From positions 930,001 through 994,000 of the forward strand of contig NZ_JAERQY020000001.1 in the NCBI RefSeq assembly GCF_016735495.2: a stretch of 64,000 bases of DNA, written 5' to 3'. The notes under the pieces were generated by a model that was given only the letters and a program-made list of their open reading frames with translations, was not told the DNA's origin and did not search any database. Of the stretch, positions 33,341 to 50,447 are shown in pieces (the first letter of the stretch is position 1; every line of letters begins with the position of its first letter). This DNA comes from Lysobacter sp. MMG2 (GTDB taxonomy: Bacteria > Pseudomonadota > Gammaproteobacteria > Xanthomonadales > Xanthomonadaceae). A program made the translations under genes and the position numbers.

Positions 33341-33351
33341 AAAGTGCCGGG

Positions 33352-33380
33352 ATTGTACCGGCTATTGCACTTCGATGGAA
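33352..33380 (-). promoter_or_regulatory. Possible distal promoter of the str operon
   Basis: TACAAT (33352-33357) on the minus strand is a good -10 box; at 17-base spacing the -35 is only TTCCAT. The distance from this -10 to the shared leader element (46 bases) is nearly the same as in the S10 leader (44 bases). Confidence 0.35.
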
Positions 33381-33388
33381 CCCGCGCC

Positions 33389-37615
<4,227 letters not shown>

Positions 37616-37710
37616 GTCTTTCTCCAATCGGAGGAATTCGTCGATGGGCTGTAGTTCGCTGAATCAATGAAACGGGAGACGCGCGAGTCGCTGCGTTTCC
37701 CGCCCACCGG

Positions 37711-41877
<4,167 letters not shown>

Positions 41878-41907
41878 GTGAGCTGCCGCCTCGGGTTTTC
41901 TTGATGC

Positions 41908-42041
41908 CGGGATTCGGGATTCGGGACTCGGGATTCGCGTGGTACGCAGGCGTGTCGGCCGGCGGAGGCTATGCAGGTTCGGCCCGTTGCGGCGCCGTGC
42001 GTGCTCAGTTTGCGAATCTCGACTCCCGAATCTCGAATCCC
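41908..42041. repeat. GATTCGGG-type inverted repeat, copy 2, in the rplL-rpoB spacer
   Basis: Left arm 41908-41938 (GGGATTCGGGATTCGGGACT then CGGGATTCGCG) is inverse to the right arm 42013-42041 (GCGAATCTCGACTCCCGAAT then CTCGAATCCCG), with about 75 bases between. The right and left arms differ at few positions. It lies inside the rplJL-rpoBC transcription unit, directly upstream of rpoB. Confidence 0.85.
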
Positions 42042-42179
42042 GTGGGGAAGTGAACTGTCAGTTGGAAGCCGCGGGTATTGCCGGCACCCGCACGCCCTCT
42101 AATGCTGCTTCCAACTACCAACTCGGTTGGGTTTTCGTCCGATCCGTAGCCGCGAACCGGGGTCTTGCTACAACGGCCA

Positions 42180-42207
42180 AAGGCCGGGGGCTCTCGCCCC
42201 CAGCCTT
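42180..42207 (-). promoter_or_regulatory. Attenuator-like hairpin after rplL
   Basis: AAGGCCGGGGGC (42180-42191) pairs with 42196-42207 over 12 positions with one mismatch around TCTC, about 55 bases after the rplL stop. On the minus strand the stem ends in CCTTTGG, a weak U-tract. E. coli has a partial terminator in the same gap that lowers rpoBC relative to rplJL. Confidence 0.6.
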
Positions 42208-42261
42208 CAGGTGGTCGCCGGTACTGCGCTCTCGGTCAAGAGCAGGCGACGCGGGTGCTGC

Positions 42262-42633
42262 TTACTTGAGCTCGACGGTCGCGCCAGCGGCCTCGAGTTC
42301 CTTCTTGAACTTCTCGGAGTCTTCCTTCGACACGGCTTCCTTGACGGTCTGCGGAGCACCTTCGACGAGGTCCTTCGCTTCCTTCAGGCCCAGGCCGGTG
42401 ATGGCGCGGACGGCCTTGATGACCTCGACCTTCTTCTCGCCGGCGGCCTTCAGGATGACGTTGAACTCGGTCTGCTCTTCGACCGGGGCAGCGGCGACGG
42501 CCGGACCGGCAACAGCAACCGGAGCAGCGGCGGTGACGCCGAACTTGTCTTCGATCGCCTTGACCAGGTCCATAACCTGGCTGATGGTCATGCCGGCAAC
42601 GGCGTCGATGATCTGTTCGTTGGACAGGGACAT
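42262..42633 (-). CDS. rplL: 50S ribosomal protein L7/L12
   Basis: 123 residues. Multi-copy stalk protein recruiting translational GTPases. N-terminal dimerisation domain ([21 protein letters not shown]), Ala/Pro-rich hinge ([19 protein letters not shown] at about 34-53) and C-terminal domain with the [20 protein letters not shown] binding helix. It is 63 bases after rplJ. Confidence 0.98.
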   Translation of the reverse strand: MSLSNEQIIDAVAGMTISQVMDLVKAIEDKFGVTAAAPVAVAGPAVAAAPVEEQTEFNVILKAAGEKKVEVIKAVRAITGLGLKEAKDLVEGAPQTVKEAVSKEDSEKFKKELEAAGATVELK

Positions 42634-42696
42634 GTTGTTAACCTCTGGAAATTTTTGAACTTACGAATGTGTTCAGTCGCGTGAACGAAGCGGCGA

Positions 42697-43230
42697 TCAA
42701 GCCGTCTCGGTCTCGGCTGCGGCTTCTGCGGTTGCTTCGCCGCCACCCTGCTTGTCGGCCACGGCCTTGACGGCGCGGGCGAACATGGTGACCGGCTCGG
42801 CCAGGACGCGGGCCAGCATGGCCAGGGCCTGTTCGCGGGTCGGCAGCGAGGCGAGAACTTCGACGTGCGAGCCCGGATAGAGCTTGCCGTCGATGGACAC
42901 GACCTTCGCCTGCAGCTTGTCGTTGGTCTTGGCGAATTCCTTGATCAGACGCCCGGCAGCACCGGGGTCTTCCGACGAGAACGCGTACAGCAGCGGACCG
43001 ACCAGTGCATCCTTCGTGCACTCGAAGTCCGTGCCTTCGACGGCGCGCGCGGCCAGGGTGTTCTTGACAACCTTCAAGAACACGCCGGATTCGCGAGCCT
43101 TCTTGCGCATCGCGGTCATCTGACTGACCGTGGTGCCTGCGTACTCGGCAGCAACCAAGGAGTGGGCCTTCGAAGCGACTTCCGCCAGTTCGGCGACTAC
43201 TTCTTGCTTCTGGGACAGATTGAGAGCCAT
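42697..43230 (-). CDS. rplJ: 50S ribosomal protein L10
   Basis: 177 residues. Anchors L7/L12 dimers to the ribosome and, as the L10-L12 complex, represses its own mRNA in E. coli. [20 protein letters not shown] start, [20 protein letters not shown] conserved; the C-terminal Ala/Glu tail ([16 protein letters not shown]) is longer than usual. A 337-base leader separates it from rplA. Confidence 0.98.
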   Translation of the reverse strand: MALNLSQKQEVVAELAEVASKAHSLVAAEYAGTTVSQMTAMRKKARESGVFLKVVKNTLAARAVEGTDFECTKDALVGPLLYAFSSEDPGAAGRLIKEFAKTNDKLQAKVVSIDGKLYPGSHVEVLASLPTREQALAMLARVLAEPVTMFARAVKAVADKQGGGEATAEAAAETETA

Positions 43231-43567
43231 TGCACTCCTCCAAATGAACTCCGCTCACGGCTCCAGCCGTTTGCGGTCCTGGGCGGCACCGGATCCATGG
43301 CGCCGGGGATGTTGAGACATCCCGGTGGTGGCCACTCCAGAAAAATTTCCAGAAGGCACCATCTACGCAGGCCGACCCGGAGGGGTCCGGATTAAGCAGC
43401 CCCGCTTCCACCGACGGCGATTCCTTGCCATGTCGAGCATCCCTGCCCGTCGCCGGTAGGCGCTGACCGCACCTGCGGTCTTTGACGGCTGCCGCCCCGA
43501 TCGGGACCGGGGCGACGCCCTCAAAACTTGCTACCGACGGTTCGACACACCGTCGGCATGAAACGAA
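43231..43567 (-). promoter_or_regulatory. rplJ leader (rplA-rplJ spacer)
   Basis: 337 bases without a gene, in the place of the gammaproteobacterial L10 leader. Visible hairpins: CCGACGG..CCGTCGG (about 43536-43558), CGCCCCG..CGGGGCG (about 43493-43514), and GGGATGTTGAGACATCCC (about 43306-43323). In E. coli the L10-L12 complex binds such a leader and blocks rplJ translation. I could not verify the kink-turn by eye. Long open frames crossing it have no homology. Confidence 0.6.
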
Positions 43568-44266
43568 TTACTTCAGCGTCAGCGAAGCCTGGTCCACGGT
43601 CACGCCGGGGCCCATGGTCGAGCTGATCGAAATCTTCTGCAGGTACTGGCCCTTGGCCGTCGCCGGCTTGGCCTTGATCAGGTCAAGCAGCAGCGCGTGC
43701 AGGTTGTCCTTCAGCGAAGCGTCTTCGAACGAGGCCTTGCCGATGGTGCAGTGGATGATGCCGGCCTTGTCGGTGCGGTAACGCACCTGGCCGCCCTTGG
43801 CGTTCTTGACGGCTTCGGCCGGGTTCGGCGAAACGGTGCCGACCTTCGGGTTCGGCATCAGGCCACGCGGACCGAGAACCTGACCCAGCTTACCGACGAC
43901 GCGCATGGCGTCCGGGGTGGCGATGACGACGTCGTAGTTCAGGTCGCCGGCCATCATCTTTTCGGCCAGATCGTCCATGCCGACGGCTTCGGCGCCAGCG
44001 GCCAGGGCCTCGTCGGCCTTCGCGCCCGCCGGAGCGAACACGGCCACGCGGACCGACTTGCCGGTACCGGCCGGAAGCACGGTCGAACCGCGCACCTGCT
44101 GGTCGGACTTCTTGGCATCCACGCCGAGACGCACGGCCACGTCGACGGACTCGACGAACTTGGCCTTGGTCGCGGTCTTGATGATCTTGATGGCTTCGTC
44201 GATGGCGTAGGTCTTGCCGGGGACGACAGCGGCCTTGATGGCCTTTTCGCGCTTGGTCATTGCCAT
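43568..44266 (-). CDS. rplA: 50S ribosomal protein L1
   Basis: 232 residues from ATG 44266 ([11 protein letters not shown]), with GGAGGG eight bases upstream; MTKREK two codons in is the alternative. L1 stalk protein, moving E-site tRNA, and translational repressor of rplKA in E. coli. [20 protein letters not shown] is the family signature. Four bases after rplK. Confidence 0.97.
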   Translation of the reverse strand: MAMTKREKAIKAAVVPGKTYAIDEAIKIIKTATKAKFVESVDVAVRLGVDAKKSDQQVRGSTVLPAGTGKSVRVAVFAPAGAKADEALAAGAEAVGMDDLAEKMMAGDLNYDVVIATPDAMRVVGKLGQVLGPRGLMPNPKVGTVSPNPAEAVKNAKGGQVRYRTDKAGIIHCTIGKASFEDASLKDNLHALLLDLIKAKPATAKGQYLQKISISSTMGPGVTVDQASLTLK

Positions 44267-44270
44267 GTTC

Positions 44271-44699
44271 TTAACCCTCCACCACCAGACCCATGCTGCG
44301 GGCCGAACCCGCAATCGTCTTCACCGCCGCGTCGAGGTCGGCCGCCGTCAGGTCGGCTTCCTTCTGCTTGGCGATCGCTTCCAGCTGGGCGCGGGTGACC
44401 TTGCCTACCTTCTCGGTGTTCGGGCGCTTGGAGCCGGAGGCGATGCCCGCGGCCTTCTTCAGCAGCACCGAAGCCGGGGTCGACTTGGTGACGAAGGTGA
44501 ACGTACGGTCGGAGTACGCGGTGATGATGACCGGGGTCGGCAGACCCGGCTCGAGCTTGGAGGTCGCGGCGTTGAAGGCCTTGCAGAACTCCATGATGTT
44601 CAGGCCGCGCTGACCGAGGGCCGGACCCACCGGCGGCGACGGATTGGCCTGACCGGCCTTGACCTGCAACTTGATGTAACCGACTACTTTCTTAGCCAT
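44271..44699 (-). CDS. rplK: 50S ribosomal protein L11
   Basis: 142 residues as in E. coli. GTPase-associated centre protein, needed for RelA activation. Proline pair in [16 protein letters not shown] (thiostrepton-site neighbourhood) and [13 protein letters not shown] end. Start 44699 has GGAGAGGAAG upstream. First gene of the rplKA unit with its own extended -10 promoter. Confidence 0.98.
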   Translation of the reverse strand: MAKKVVGYIKLQVKAGQANPSPPVGPALGQRGLNIMEFCKAFNAATSKLEPGLPTPVIITAYSDRTFTFVTKSTPASVLLKKAAGIASGSKRPNTEKVGKVTRAQLEAIAKQKEADLTAADLDAAVKTIAGSARSMGLVVEG

Positions 44700-44785
44700 T
44701 TCTTCCTCTCCGGGTGCAAGCGCCTGGACCTCAGGCTCCCCATCGCGCCGGGAAAATCACGTGTCCCGACATCACGTTTTGACTG

Positions 44786-44827
44786 AAAAATGCCGCTGAC
44801 ACGGCAACGGCCGCCCCGTGGCGGCCG
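44786..44827 (-). promoter_or_regulatory. Two hairpins in the nusG-rplK spacer, one followed by a U-run
   Basis: CGGCCGCC (44808-44815) pairs with 44820-44827. Next on the minus strand, TGCCG (44802-44806) pairs with 44791-44795 and is followed by TTTTT (44786-44790). The second stem is only 5 bp, so it is a weak terminator or pause site, placed between the rplK promoter and rplK. Confidence 0.4.
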
Positions 44828-44862
44828 GCCTTCCGGCCCGCGCCCAAGGCAGCGAGCCGATA

Positions 44863-44871
44863 AGTATAGCA
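44863..44871 (-). promoter_or_regulatory. Extended -10 promoter before rplK
   Basis: Minus-strand TGCTATACT (44863-44871) is an extended -10 with five of six hexamer matches. It ends six bases after the nusG stop codon, so any -35 contact lies within the end of nusG and is weak. Expected leader about 160 bases. Confidence 0.55.
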
Positions 44872-44876
44872 GGGTT

Positions 44877-45446
44877 TTAGGCCTTTTCGACCTGGCCGAA
44901 TTCCAGCTCAACCGGGGTCGAGCGGCCGAAGATGAGCACCGCCACGCGCAGGCGACTCTTCTCGTAGTTGATTTCCTCGACCACGCCGTTGAAGTCGTTG
45001 AACGGGCCGTCGATGACGCGAACCATCTCGCCCGGCTCGAACAGGACCTTGGGCTTGGGCTTCTCCACGCCTTCCTGAACACGCTGCAGGATGGCATCGG
45101 CCTCACGGTCGGCAATCGGGAGCGGGCGATCGGCGGTACCGCCGATGAAGCCCATCACCTTCGGGGTCTCCTTGACCAAGTGCCAGCTCTCGTTGTCCAT
45201 GCGCGGGATGCCCGCCTCGTCATGGGTCGCGATCTGGACCAGGACGTAGCCCGGGAAGAACTTGCGCTCGGAACGACGCTTCTGGCCGGAGCGCATCTCC
45301 ACGACTTCTTCCGTCGGGACGAGCACTTCACCGAACCGGTCCTGCATGCCGTCGCGGACGATGCGGTCGCGCAGCGCCTGCGCCACGGACTTCTCGAAGC
45401 CCGAGTAGGCGTGGACGACATACCACCGCTTGTGCACTTCGCTCAT
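44877..45446 (-). CDS. nusG: Transcription termination/antitermination factor NusG
   Basis: 189 residues from ATG 45446 ([16 protein letters not shown]); E. coli 181. NGN domain (about 1-125) binds RNA polymerase and the C-terminal KOW domain ([19 protein letters not shown]) binds Rho or S10. The longer upstream frame overlaps secE and is rejected. Five bases after secE. Confidence 0.97.
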   Translation of the reverse strand: MSEVHKRWYVVHAYSGFEKSVAQALRDRIVRDGMQDRFGEVLVPTEEVVEMRSGQKRRSERKFFPGYVLVQIATHDEAGIPRMDNESWHLVKETPKVMGFIGGTADRPLPIADREADAILQRVQEGVEKPKPKVLFEPGEMVRVIDGPFNDFNGVVEEINYEKSRLRVAVLIFGRSTPVELEFGQVEKA

Positions 45447-45451
45447 TAGCT

Positions 45452-45829
45452 TTACTGCCCCAGGATTAGCTTGACCAGGAACTGGATGAGCAGGTCCATG
45501 GCTGCGAGGATCAGACTGAGGACGGCCACCGCGATCATCACCACCCAGGTGGTGCGCATGGCTTCCTGGCGGGTCGGCCAGACGACCTTGCGCAGCTCGA
45601 AGCGCGACTCGGAGAGGAACTCGCGAGTCTGCAGGCCCTTGCCGCTGGTCAGGAAGACGCCGGCACCCAGCACCAGGCCGGCCGCCACGGCCAGCGCGCG
45701 GATCGGCCCCGCCCACTGATCGAAGTAGATGTACGCGGCCACGCCAGCGGCGACCAGCAGCAGCGCCAGTGCGTACTTGACGATGTCGCCGGCAGAGGCG
45801 GACCCGGGTTGTTCGACCTTGCTGTTCAT
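45452..45829 (-). CDS. secE: Preprotein translocase subunit SecE
   Basis: 125 residues with three membrane helices, the E. coli-like long form. The essential amphipathic region [20 protein letters not shown] precedes the last helix. Start MNSKVEQ (45829) or MDRMNSK (45838) cannot be separated: neither has a strong Shine-Dalgarno. Longer frames run through tRNA-Trp. Standard order tRNA-Trp, secE, nusG. Confidence 0.95.
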   Translation of the reverse strand: MNSKVEQPGSASAGDIVKYALALLLVAAGVAAYIYFDQWAGPIRALAVAAGLVLGAGVFLTSGKGLQTREFLSESRFELRKVVWPTRQEAMRTTWVVMIAVAVLSLILAAMDLLIQFLVKLILGQ

Positions 45830-45915
45830 CCGATCCATCGCGCGGCACGCGCGCCGCGTGTGTTGTGGGAAAGACCGACCACGTCTGACCGGCTTCTGCG
45901 GAAGATCCGCATGGG

Positions 45916-45991
<76 letters not shown>

Positions 45992-46122
45992 ATGGAACCT
46001 AGTGTATGGGTTTTCTTAAGACGGCGAAGGCGGACCGAAGCCCGCCCTGCCGATCTTCCGGTTTCGGGACCGCAGGGCGGGTCCGATGACCGGGCCCCGG
46101 CTTCCGCCGGGATGAAATCCAA

Positions 46123-46148
46123 ACCCCGCGCGCCGAAGCGCACGGGGT
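46123..46148 (-). terminator. Intrinsic terminator after tuf copy 2
   Basis: ACCCCGCGCGC (46123-46133) pairs with 46138-46148 with one mismatch around CGAA, seven bases after the tuf stop. The minus strand continues TTTGGATTT. A GC-rich repeat remnant lies just beyond. Confidence 0.7.
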
Positions 46149-46154
46149 CGGTTG

Positions 46155-47345
46155 TTACTTGAGGATCTTCGCCACGACGCCGGCGCCGACCGTACGACCG
46201 CCTTCGCGGATCGCGAAGCGCAGGCCTTCGTCCATCGCCACCGGGTTGATCAGTTGCACGACCATCTTGATGTTGTCGCCCGGCATGACCATCTCGACGC
46301 CTTCCGGCAGCTGCACCGCGCCGGTGATGTCCGTCGTGCGGAAGTAGAACTGCGGGCGGTAGCCCTTGAAGAACGGCGTGTGGCGGCCGCCCTCGTCCTT
46401 CGACAGCACGTACACCTCGGCTTCGAACTCCGTGTGCGGGGTGATCGAACCCGGCTTGGCCAGCACCTGGCCACGCTCCACGTCGTCACGCTTCGTGCCG
46501 CGCAGCAGCAGGCCCGCGTTGTCGCCCGCCTGGCCCTGGTCCAGCAGCTTGCGGAACATTTCAACGCCCGTCACCGTCGTCTTCTGCGTCGGACGGATAC
46601 CCACGATTTCGATTTCGTCGCCGACCTTGATGATGCCGCGCTCGATACGACCGGTCACCACGGTGCCGCGGCCCGAGATCGAGAACACGTCTTCCACCGG
46701 CATCAGGAACGGCTTGTCGACGTCACGCTGCGGCTCCGGAATGAACGTGTCCAGCGCTTCCACCAGCTTCAGGATCGCCGGCACGCCGATTTCCGACTGG
46801 TCGCCTTCCAGCGCCAGACGCGCCGAACCCTTGATGATCGGGGTGTCGTCGCCCGGGAACTCGTACTTGGTCAGCAGCTCGCGGACTTCCATCTCCACCA
46901 GCTCCAGCAGCTCGGCGTCGTCCACCATGTCGGCCTTGTTCAGGAACACGACGATGTACGGCACGCCCACCTGGCGCGACAGCAGGATGTGCTCGCGCGT
47001 CTGCGGCATCGGGCCGTCTGCGGCCGAGCACACCAGAATCGCACCGTCCATCTGCGCCGCACCCGTGATCATGTTCTTCACGTAGTCGGCGTGGCCCGGG
47101 CAGTCCACGTGCGCGTAGTGACGGTTCGGGCTTTCGTACTCAACGTGCGCCGTCGAGATCGTGATGCCGCGCGCCTTCTCTTCCGGCGCCGCGTCGATCG
47201 CGTCGTACGCCTTGAACTCGCCGCCGAAACGCTCCGCACCCACCTTCGTCAGTGCCGCCGTCAGCGTCGTCTTGCCGTGGTCGACGTGACCGATCGTGCC
47301 CACGTTCACGTGCGGCTTGGTGCGCTCAAACTTACCCTTGGCCAT
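46155..47345 (-). CDS. tuf: Elongation factor Tu (copy 2, tRNA-tufB-type operon)
   Basis: 396 residues, identical to copy 1 at 28638-29828. Here tuf follows tRNA-Tyr, tRNA-Gly and tRNA-Thr, the arrangement of the E. coli tufB operon, and precedes tRNA-Trp and secE. The different flanks (upstream ACTGTCGACTCTCG here, CTTTCTCTC for copy 1) show that the two copies are real and not one assembly duplicate. Identity of the whole coding region suggests ongoing gene conversion. Confidence 0.98.
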   Translation of the reverse strand: MAKGKFERTKPHVNVGTIGHVDHGKTTLTAALTKVGAERFGGEFKAYDAIDAAPEEKARGITISTAHVEYESPNRHYAHVDCPGHADYVKNMITGAAQMDGAILVCSAADGPMPQTREHILLSRQVGVPYIVVFLNKADMVDDAELLELVEMEVRELLTKYEFPGDDTPIIKGSARLALEGDQSEIGVPAILKLVEALDTFIPEPQRDVDKPFLMPVEDVFSISGRGTVVTGRIERGIIKVGDEIEIVGIRPTQKTTVTGVEMFRKLLDQGQAGDNAGLLLRGTKRDDVERGQVLAKPGSITPHTEFEAEVYVLSKDEGGRHTPFFKGYRPQFYFRTTDITGAVQLPEGVEMVMPGDNIKMVVQLINPVAMDEGLRFAIREGGRTVGAGVVAKILK

Positions 47346-47393
47346 GACTGTCGACTCTCGCTTAAGGACGGTGTGCAGGTGGTGCGTAAAAGT

Positions 47394-47469
47394 TGGTGCT
47401 CACGAAAGGAATCGAACCTTCGACCTCCTCCTTACCAAGGAGGTGCTCTACCGACTGAGCTACGTGAGC
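47394..47469 (-). tRNA. tRNA-Thr (anticodon GGT)
   Basis: 76 bases with encoded CCA. Acceptor GCTCACG/CGTGAGC, anticodon stem CCTCC/GGAGG with loop TTGGTAA. Directly upstream of tuf copy 2. Confidence 0.97.
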
Positions 47470-47504
47470 AAGTTGTTCCAGCAGTTTGTCTGTCGCGGCA
47501 TCAA

Positions 47505-47578
<74 letters not shown>

Positions 47579-47659
47579 GCCGGACAAACCTGCTTGGGTA
47601 CTGCGCCGGTGGATGGTAAGTCCGCCGGTTTTTCCACCAGTCTAGCGACCGGGTGAAGC

Positions 47660-47745
47660 TGGTGGAGGGAGGTGGATTCGAACCACCGAAGGCGTAAGCC
47701 AGCAGATTTACAGTCTGCCCCCGTTGGCCGCTTGGGTATCCCTCC
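47660..47745 (-). tRNA. tRNA-Tyr (anticodon GTA)
   Basis: 86 bases with encoded CCA and the long variable arm of bacterial tRNA-Tyr. Acceptor GGAGGGA/TCCCTCC, anticodon stem GCAGA/TCTGC with loop CTGTAAA. First gene of the tRNA-tuf unit. Confidence 0.97.
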
Positions 47746-47758
47746 AAAAGAGCCCGCA

Positions 47759-47787
47759 ATTTTGGGACTGGACGCCGAAGTTGTCAA
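47759..47787 (-). promoter_or_regulatory. Promoter of the tRNA-tuf operon
   Basis: Consensus TTGACA (47782-47787) and CAAAAT (47759-47764) on the minus strand with a 17-base spacer. It is followed by a GC-rich TGCGGGC discriminator, the pattern expected of stringently controlled stable-RNA promoters. Confidence 0.7.
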
Positions 47788-47873
47788 CGCGTTTCAGACA
47801 TCAATTTTCGCGCGATGCACTCTTCCGCGTCTCCCGCCCCTCCGGCCCCGCCGACGGACGGCAGCTCCGGGGC

Positions 47874-48965
47874 TTACACGTTGAAGCGGAAGTGCAGCAC
47901 GTCGCCTTCCTGGACGCGGTATTCCTTGCCTTCCAGACGCAGGCGGCCGGCGTCGCGGGCGCCGGACTCGCCCTTGTACTTGATGAAGTCGTCGTAGGCG
48001 ATGGTTTCGGCGCGGATGAAGCCCTTCTCGAAATCGGTGTGGATCACCGCCGCGGCCTGCGGCGCCGTCGCGCCCGACTTCACGGTCCATGCGCGGACTT
48101 CCTTCACGCCGGCGGTGAAGTACGTCTGCAGGCCCAGCAGCTTGTAGGCGGCGCGGATGACCCGGTTCAGGCCCGGCTCGTCCAGGCCCAGGTCGGTCAG
48201 GAATGCGTCGCGATCGGCGTCTTCGAGCTGGCTCAGCTCCTCCTCGATCGCCGCACACACCGGCACTACTTCAGCGCCTTCGGTCACGGCGCGGGCACGC
48301 ACGGCATCCAGGTGCGGGTTGTTCTCGAACCCGTCCTCCAGCACGTTGGCGACGTACATCACCGGCTTGAGCGTGAGCAGGAACAGGTCGCGCAAGAGCA
48401 CCTTGTCGTCGTCCGACAGACCCAGCGCGCGCGCCGGCTTGCCGGAGTCCAGGCCGGTGCGCACGCGGCTCAGGACCTCCACGCGCGCCTTGGCGTCCTT
48501 GTCGCCGGTCTTGGCCGAGCGCTCGGCGCGCTGCAGCGCCTTTTCTACCGACTCCAGGTCGGCCAGCGCCAGCTCTGTGTCGATCGTCTCGATATCGGCG
48601 ATCGGGTCGATGCGGTTGCTGACGTGGATGACGTCCGGATTCTCGAAGCAGCGCACCACGTGCGTGATCGCATCGACTTCGCGGATGTGGGCCAGGAACT
48701 TGTTGCCCAGGCCCTCGCCGCTCGCCGCGCCGGCCACCAGGCCTGCGATGTCGACGAACTCCACCGCGGTCGGGATGACCTTCTGCGGCTTGACGATGCC
48801 CGACAGCGCGTTCAGGCGCGGATCCGGCACGGGCACGACGCCCACGTTCGGCTCGATCGTGCAGAACGGGAAGTTGGCCGCGGCGATACCGGCCTTGGTC
48901 AGGGCGTTGAAGAGGGTCGACTTGCCGACGTTCGGCAGGCCGACGATGCCGCATTTGATGCCCAT
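47874..48965 (-). CDS. ychF: Redox-regulated ATPase YchF (Obg-like, OLA1)
   Basis: 363-residue P-loop protein that prefers ATP over GTP and associates with ribosomes; linked to stress responses. G1 [14 protein letters not shown] at residues 8-21, [17 protein letters not shown] near 66-82, and the C-terminal TGS domain ([20 protein letters not shown], then [10 protein letters not shown]). ATG 48965 (MGIKCGIVG) is chosen; the longer frame is repeat sequence. It follows pth across a GATTCGGG repeat. Confidence 0.96.
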   Translation of the reverse strand: MGIKCGIVGLPNVGKSTLFNALTKAGIAAANFPFCTIEPNVGVVPVPDPRLNALSGIVKPQKVIPTAVEFVDIAGLVAGAASGEGLGNKFLAHIREVDAITHVVRCFENPDVIHVSNRIDPIADIETIDTELALADLESVEKALQRAERSAKTGDKDAKARVEVLSRVRTGLDSGKPARALGLSDDDKVLLRDLFLLTLKPVMYVANVLEDGFENNPHLDAVRARAVTEGAEVVPVCAAIEEELSQLEDADRDAFLTDLGLDEPGLNRVIRAAYKLLGLQTYFTAGVKEVRAWTVKSGATAPQAAAVIHTDFEKGFIRAETIAYDDFIKYKGESGARDAGRLRLEGKEYRVQEGDVLHFRFNV

Positions 48966-48978
48966 GGCTGTTGTTCCG

Positions 48979-49052
48979 TGATTCGAGATTCGGGATTCGG
49001 GATTCGCAAAGGCAGCGCTTCGCGAATCCCGAATCCCCAATCCCTAATCCCT
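48979..49052. repeat. GATTCGGG-type inverted repeat, copy 3, pth-ychF spacer
   Basis: Arms 48979-49007 (TGATTCGAGATTCGGGATTC continuing GGGATTCGC) and 49022-49050 (GCGAATCCCGAATCCCCAAT continuing CCCTAATCC) are inverse complements around a short AAAGGCAGCGCTTC loop. The pth stop codon (49044-49046) is within the right arm, so the repeat replaced or truncated the 3' end of pth. Confidence 0.85.
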
Positions 49053-49625
49053 GCCCGTATGCAGCCGTTTCATGGCTTCGTTGAAATCACCGGCCACCGC
49101 CAGTGGCAGCACGTCGTCGGCGTCGGCGATGGCGCGCAGGATGGAGGCTTCGTCATCGACACCCGGCTTGCCCAGCACCCACGAGGTCACGCGGTCCTTG
49201 TGCCCCGGATGGCCGATACCCACGCGCAGGCGATGGTACTTGCCGTGGCCGAGCAGCTTGGTGATGTCGCGCAGGCCGTTCTGGCCACCGTGGCCGCCGT
49301 CGAACTTCAGGCGCGCAGTACCCGGCGCGAGATCCAGTTCATCGTGGACGACCAGCATCTCCTCCGGCTCGATCTTCCAGTAGCGAAGCGCTGCCGTGAC
49401 CGACTTGCCGGAGAGGTTCATGAACGTGGCCGGCTTGAGCAGCCACAGCGGCCGGCCGGCGATGTCGATCTTGGCGGTCTCGCCGAACAGCTTGGATTCC
49501 AGGCCGAAGCGCACGCCCTGGCGCTGCGCGAGGGCGTCAACAAACCAGAACCCGGCGTTGTGCCGGGTCCGGAGATGTTCGGCACCGGGATTTCCCAGGC
49601 CGACGATGAGGCGCAAACCGGCCAT
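49044..49625 (-). CDS. pth: Peptidyl-tRNA hydrolase
   Basis: 193 residues. Frees tRNA from prematurely released peptidyl-tRNA. Catalytic His in LRTRHNAGFWFVD near residue 23, Asn in FMNLSGKSV, Asp in VVHDELDLAPG, and GGHGGQNGLRDI. The last residues (HTGRD) and stop fall in a dispersed repeat. It follows rplY by 54 bases, the common order in gammaproteobacteria. Confidence 0.96.
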   Translation of the reverse strand: MAGLRLIVGLGNPGAEHLRTRHNAGFWFVDALAQRQGVRFGLESKLFGETAKIDIAGRPLWLLKPATFMNLSGKSVTAALRYWKIEPEEMLVVHDELDLAPGTARLKFDGGHGGQNGLRDITKLLGHGKYHRLRVGIGHPGHKDRVTSWVLGKPGVDDEASILRAIADADDVLPLAVAGDFNEAMKRLHTGRD

Positions 49626-49679
49626 CGTGAACTCACGCGGCGACCCGCCCGCTCGCGCGGGCGGATCGTCGGGACGTGA

Positions 49680-50333
49680 TTACTTCTCGTCCTTCTTGGC
49701 GGCCTTGGTCGCCGGCACTTCGGCCGGCGGCGCATCGGTCGTTTCTTCCGACTCGACGCGGCCGTGCTTGGCGATCACGACGGCAACGTCGTGTTCCTTG
49801 CCCAGCTTCAGTTCCGGCAGCTCGACGCCCTTGGGCAGCTTGATGTCGGACAGGTGGACGATGTCGCCCACGGCCAGCTTCGACAGGTCGATCTCGATGA
49901 ACTCCGGCAGGTCCTTCGGCAGGCAGCTGACGGTGACTTCGTTGAGCTCGTGCGTGATCACGACGTCGGCGGCCTTGCCGGCCGGCGAGGTGTCCTGGTT
50001 CAGGAAGTGCAGCGGCACCGAAGCCTTCAGCGCGGCGTTGAGATCAACGCGCTGGAAGTCCAGGTGCATGATGATCTGCTTGAACGGATGGCGCTGGATG
50101 TCACGCAGCAGCACCGGCTCGGACTTGCCGTCGATGTCGAGCGTCAGGATCGAGGAGTAGAACCACTCGTTCTGCTGGGCCAGCCAGGTCTTCTCGTGGT
50201 CGAGCTGGATCGGCAGCGGCGCGGACTTGCCGCCGTAGACGATGGCCGGGATGCTGGCGGCGTGGCGAAGGCGGCGGCTCGCACCCTTCCCTTCGACCTT
50301 GCGGCCAGTGGCCTTGAGGATGTGTTCGGACAT
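49680..50333 (-). CDS. rplY: 50S ribosomal protein L25, long CTC-type
   Basis: 217 residues from ATG 50333 (MSEHILKATGRKVEGKGASR), the long form with a C-terminal TL5/CTC domain after the 5S-binding L25 domain (RRLRHAASIPAIVYGG, HLDFQRVDL). The tail TDAPPAEVPATKAAKKDEK is low-complexity. It follows prs across a spacer with hairpins, one of them CCCGCC..GGCGGG at 50362-50377. Confidence 0.94.
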   Translation of the reverse strand: MSEHILKATGRKVEGKGASRRLRHAASIPAIVYGGKSAPLPIQLDHEKTWLAQQNEWFYSSILTLDIDGKSEPVLLRDIQRHPFKQIIMHLDFQRVDLNAALKASVPLHFLNQDTSPAGKAADVVITHELNEVTVSCLPKDLPEFIEIDLSKLAVGDIVHLSDIKLPKGVELPELKLGKEHDVAVVIAKHGRVESEETTDAPPAEVPATKAAKKDEK

Positions 50334-50447
50334 TTTCGTAACTCTCTTTGCTTGCAATGAACCCGCCTCGCGGCGGGATGGACGCTCACCCGCGACCAGG
50401 TGAGCGGTTTGCGGTGAAGGCCGGAGCCGTCACCGCGGGTTCTTTGA

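Noticed and set aside
41908-42041. GATTCGGG repeats as a CRISPR-like array
   Set aside because: Units are about 8-13 bases, contiguous or inverted, without unique spacers of constant length, and there are no cas genes.
42638-43411. 257-codon frame across the rplJ region and leader
   Set aside because: It overlaps rplJ in another frame and has no recognisable protein; the leader is better explained as regulatory RNA.
46155-47345. Second tuf copy as an assembly duplication
   Set aside because: The flanks differ immediately outside the coding region, and each copy sits in its own classical context (str operon; tRNA-tuf operon).
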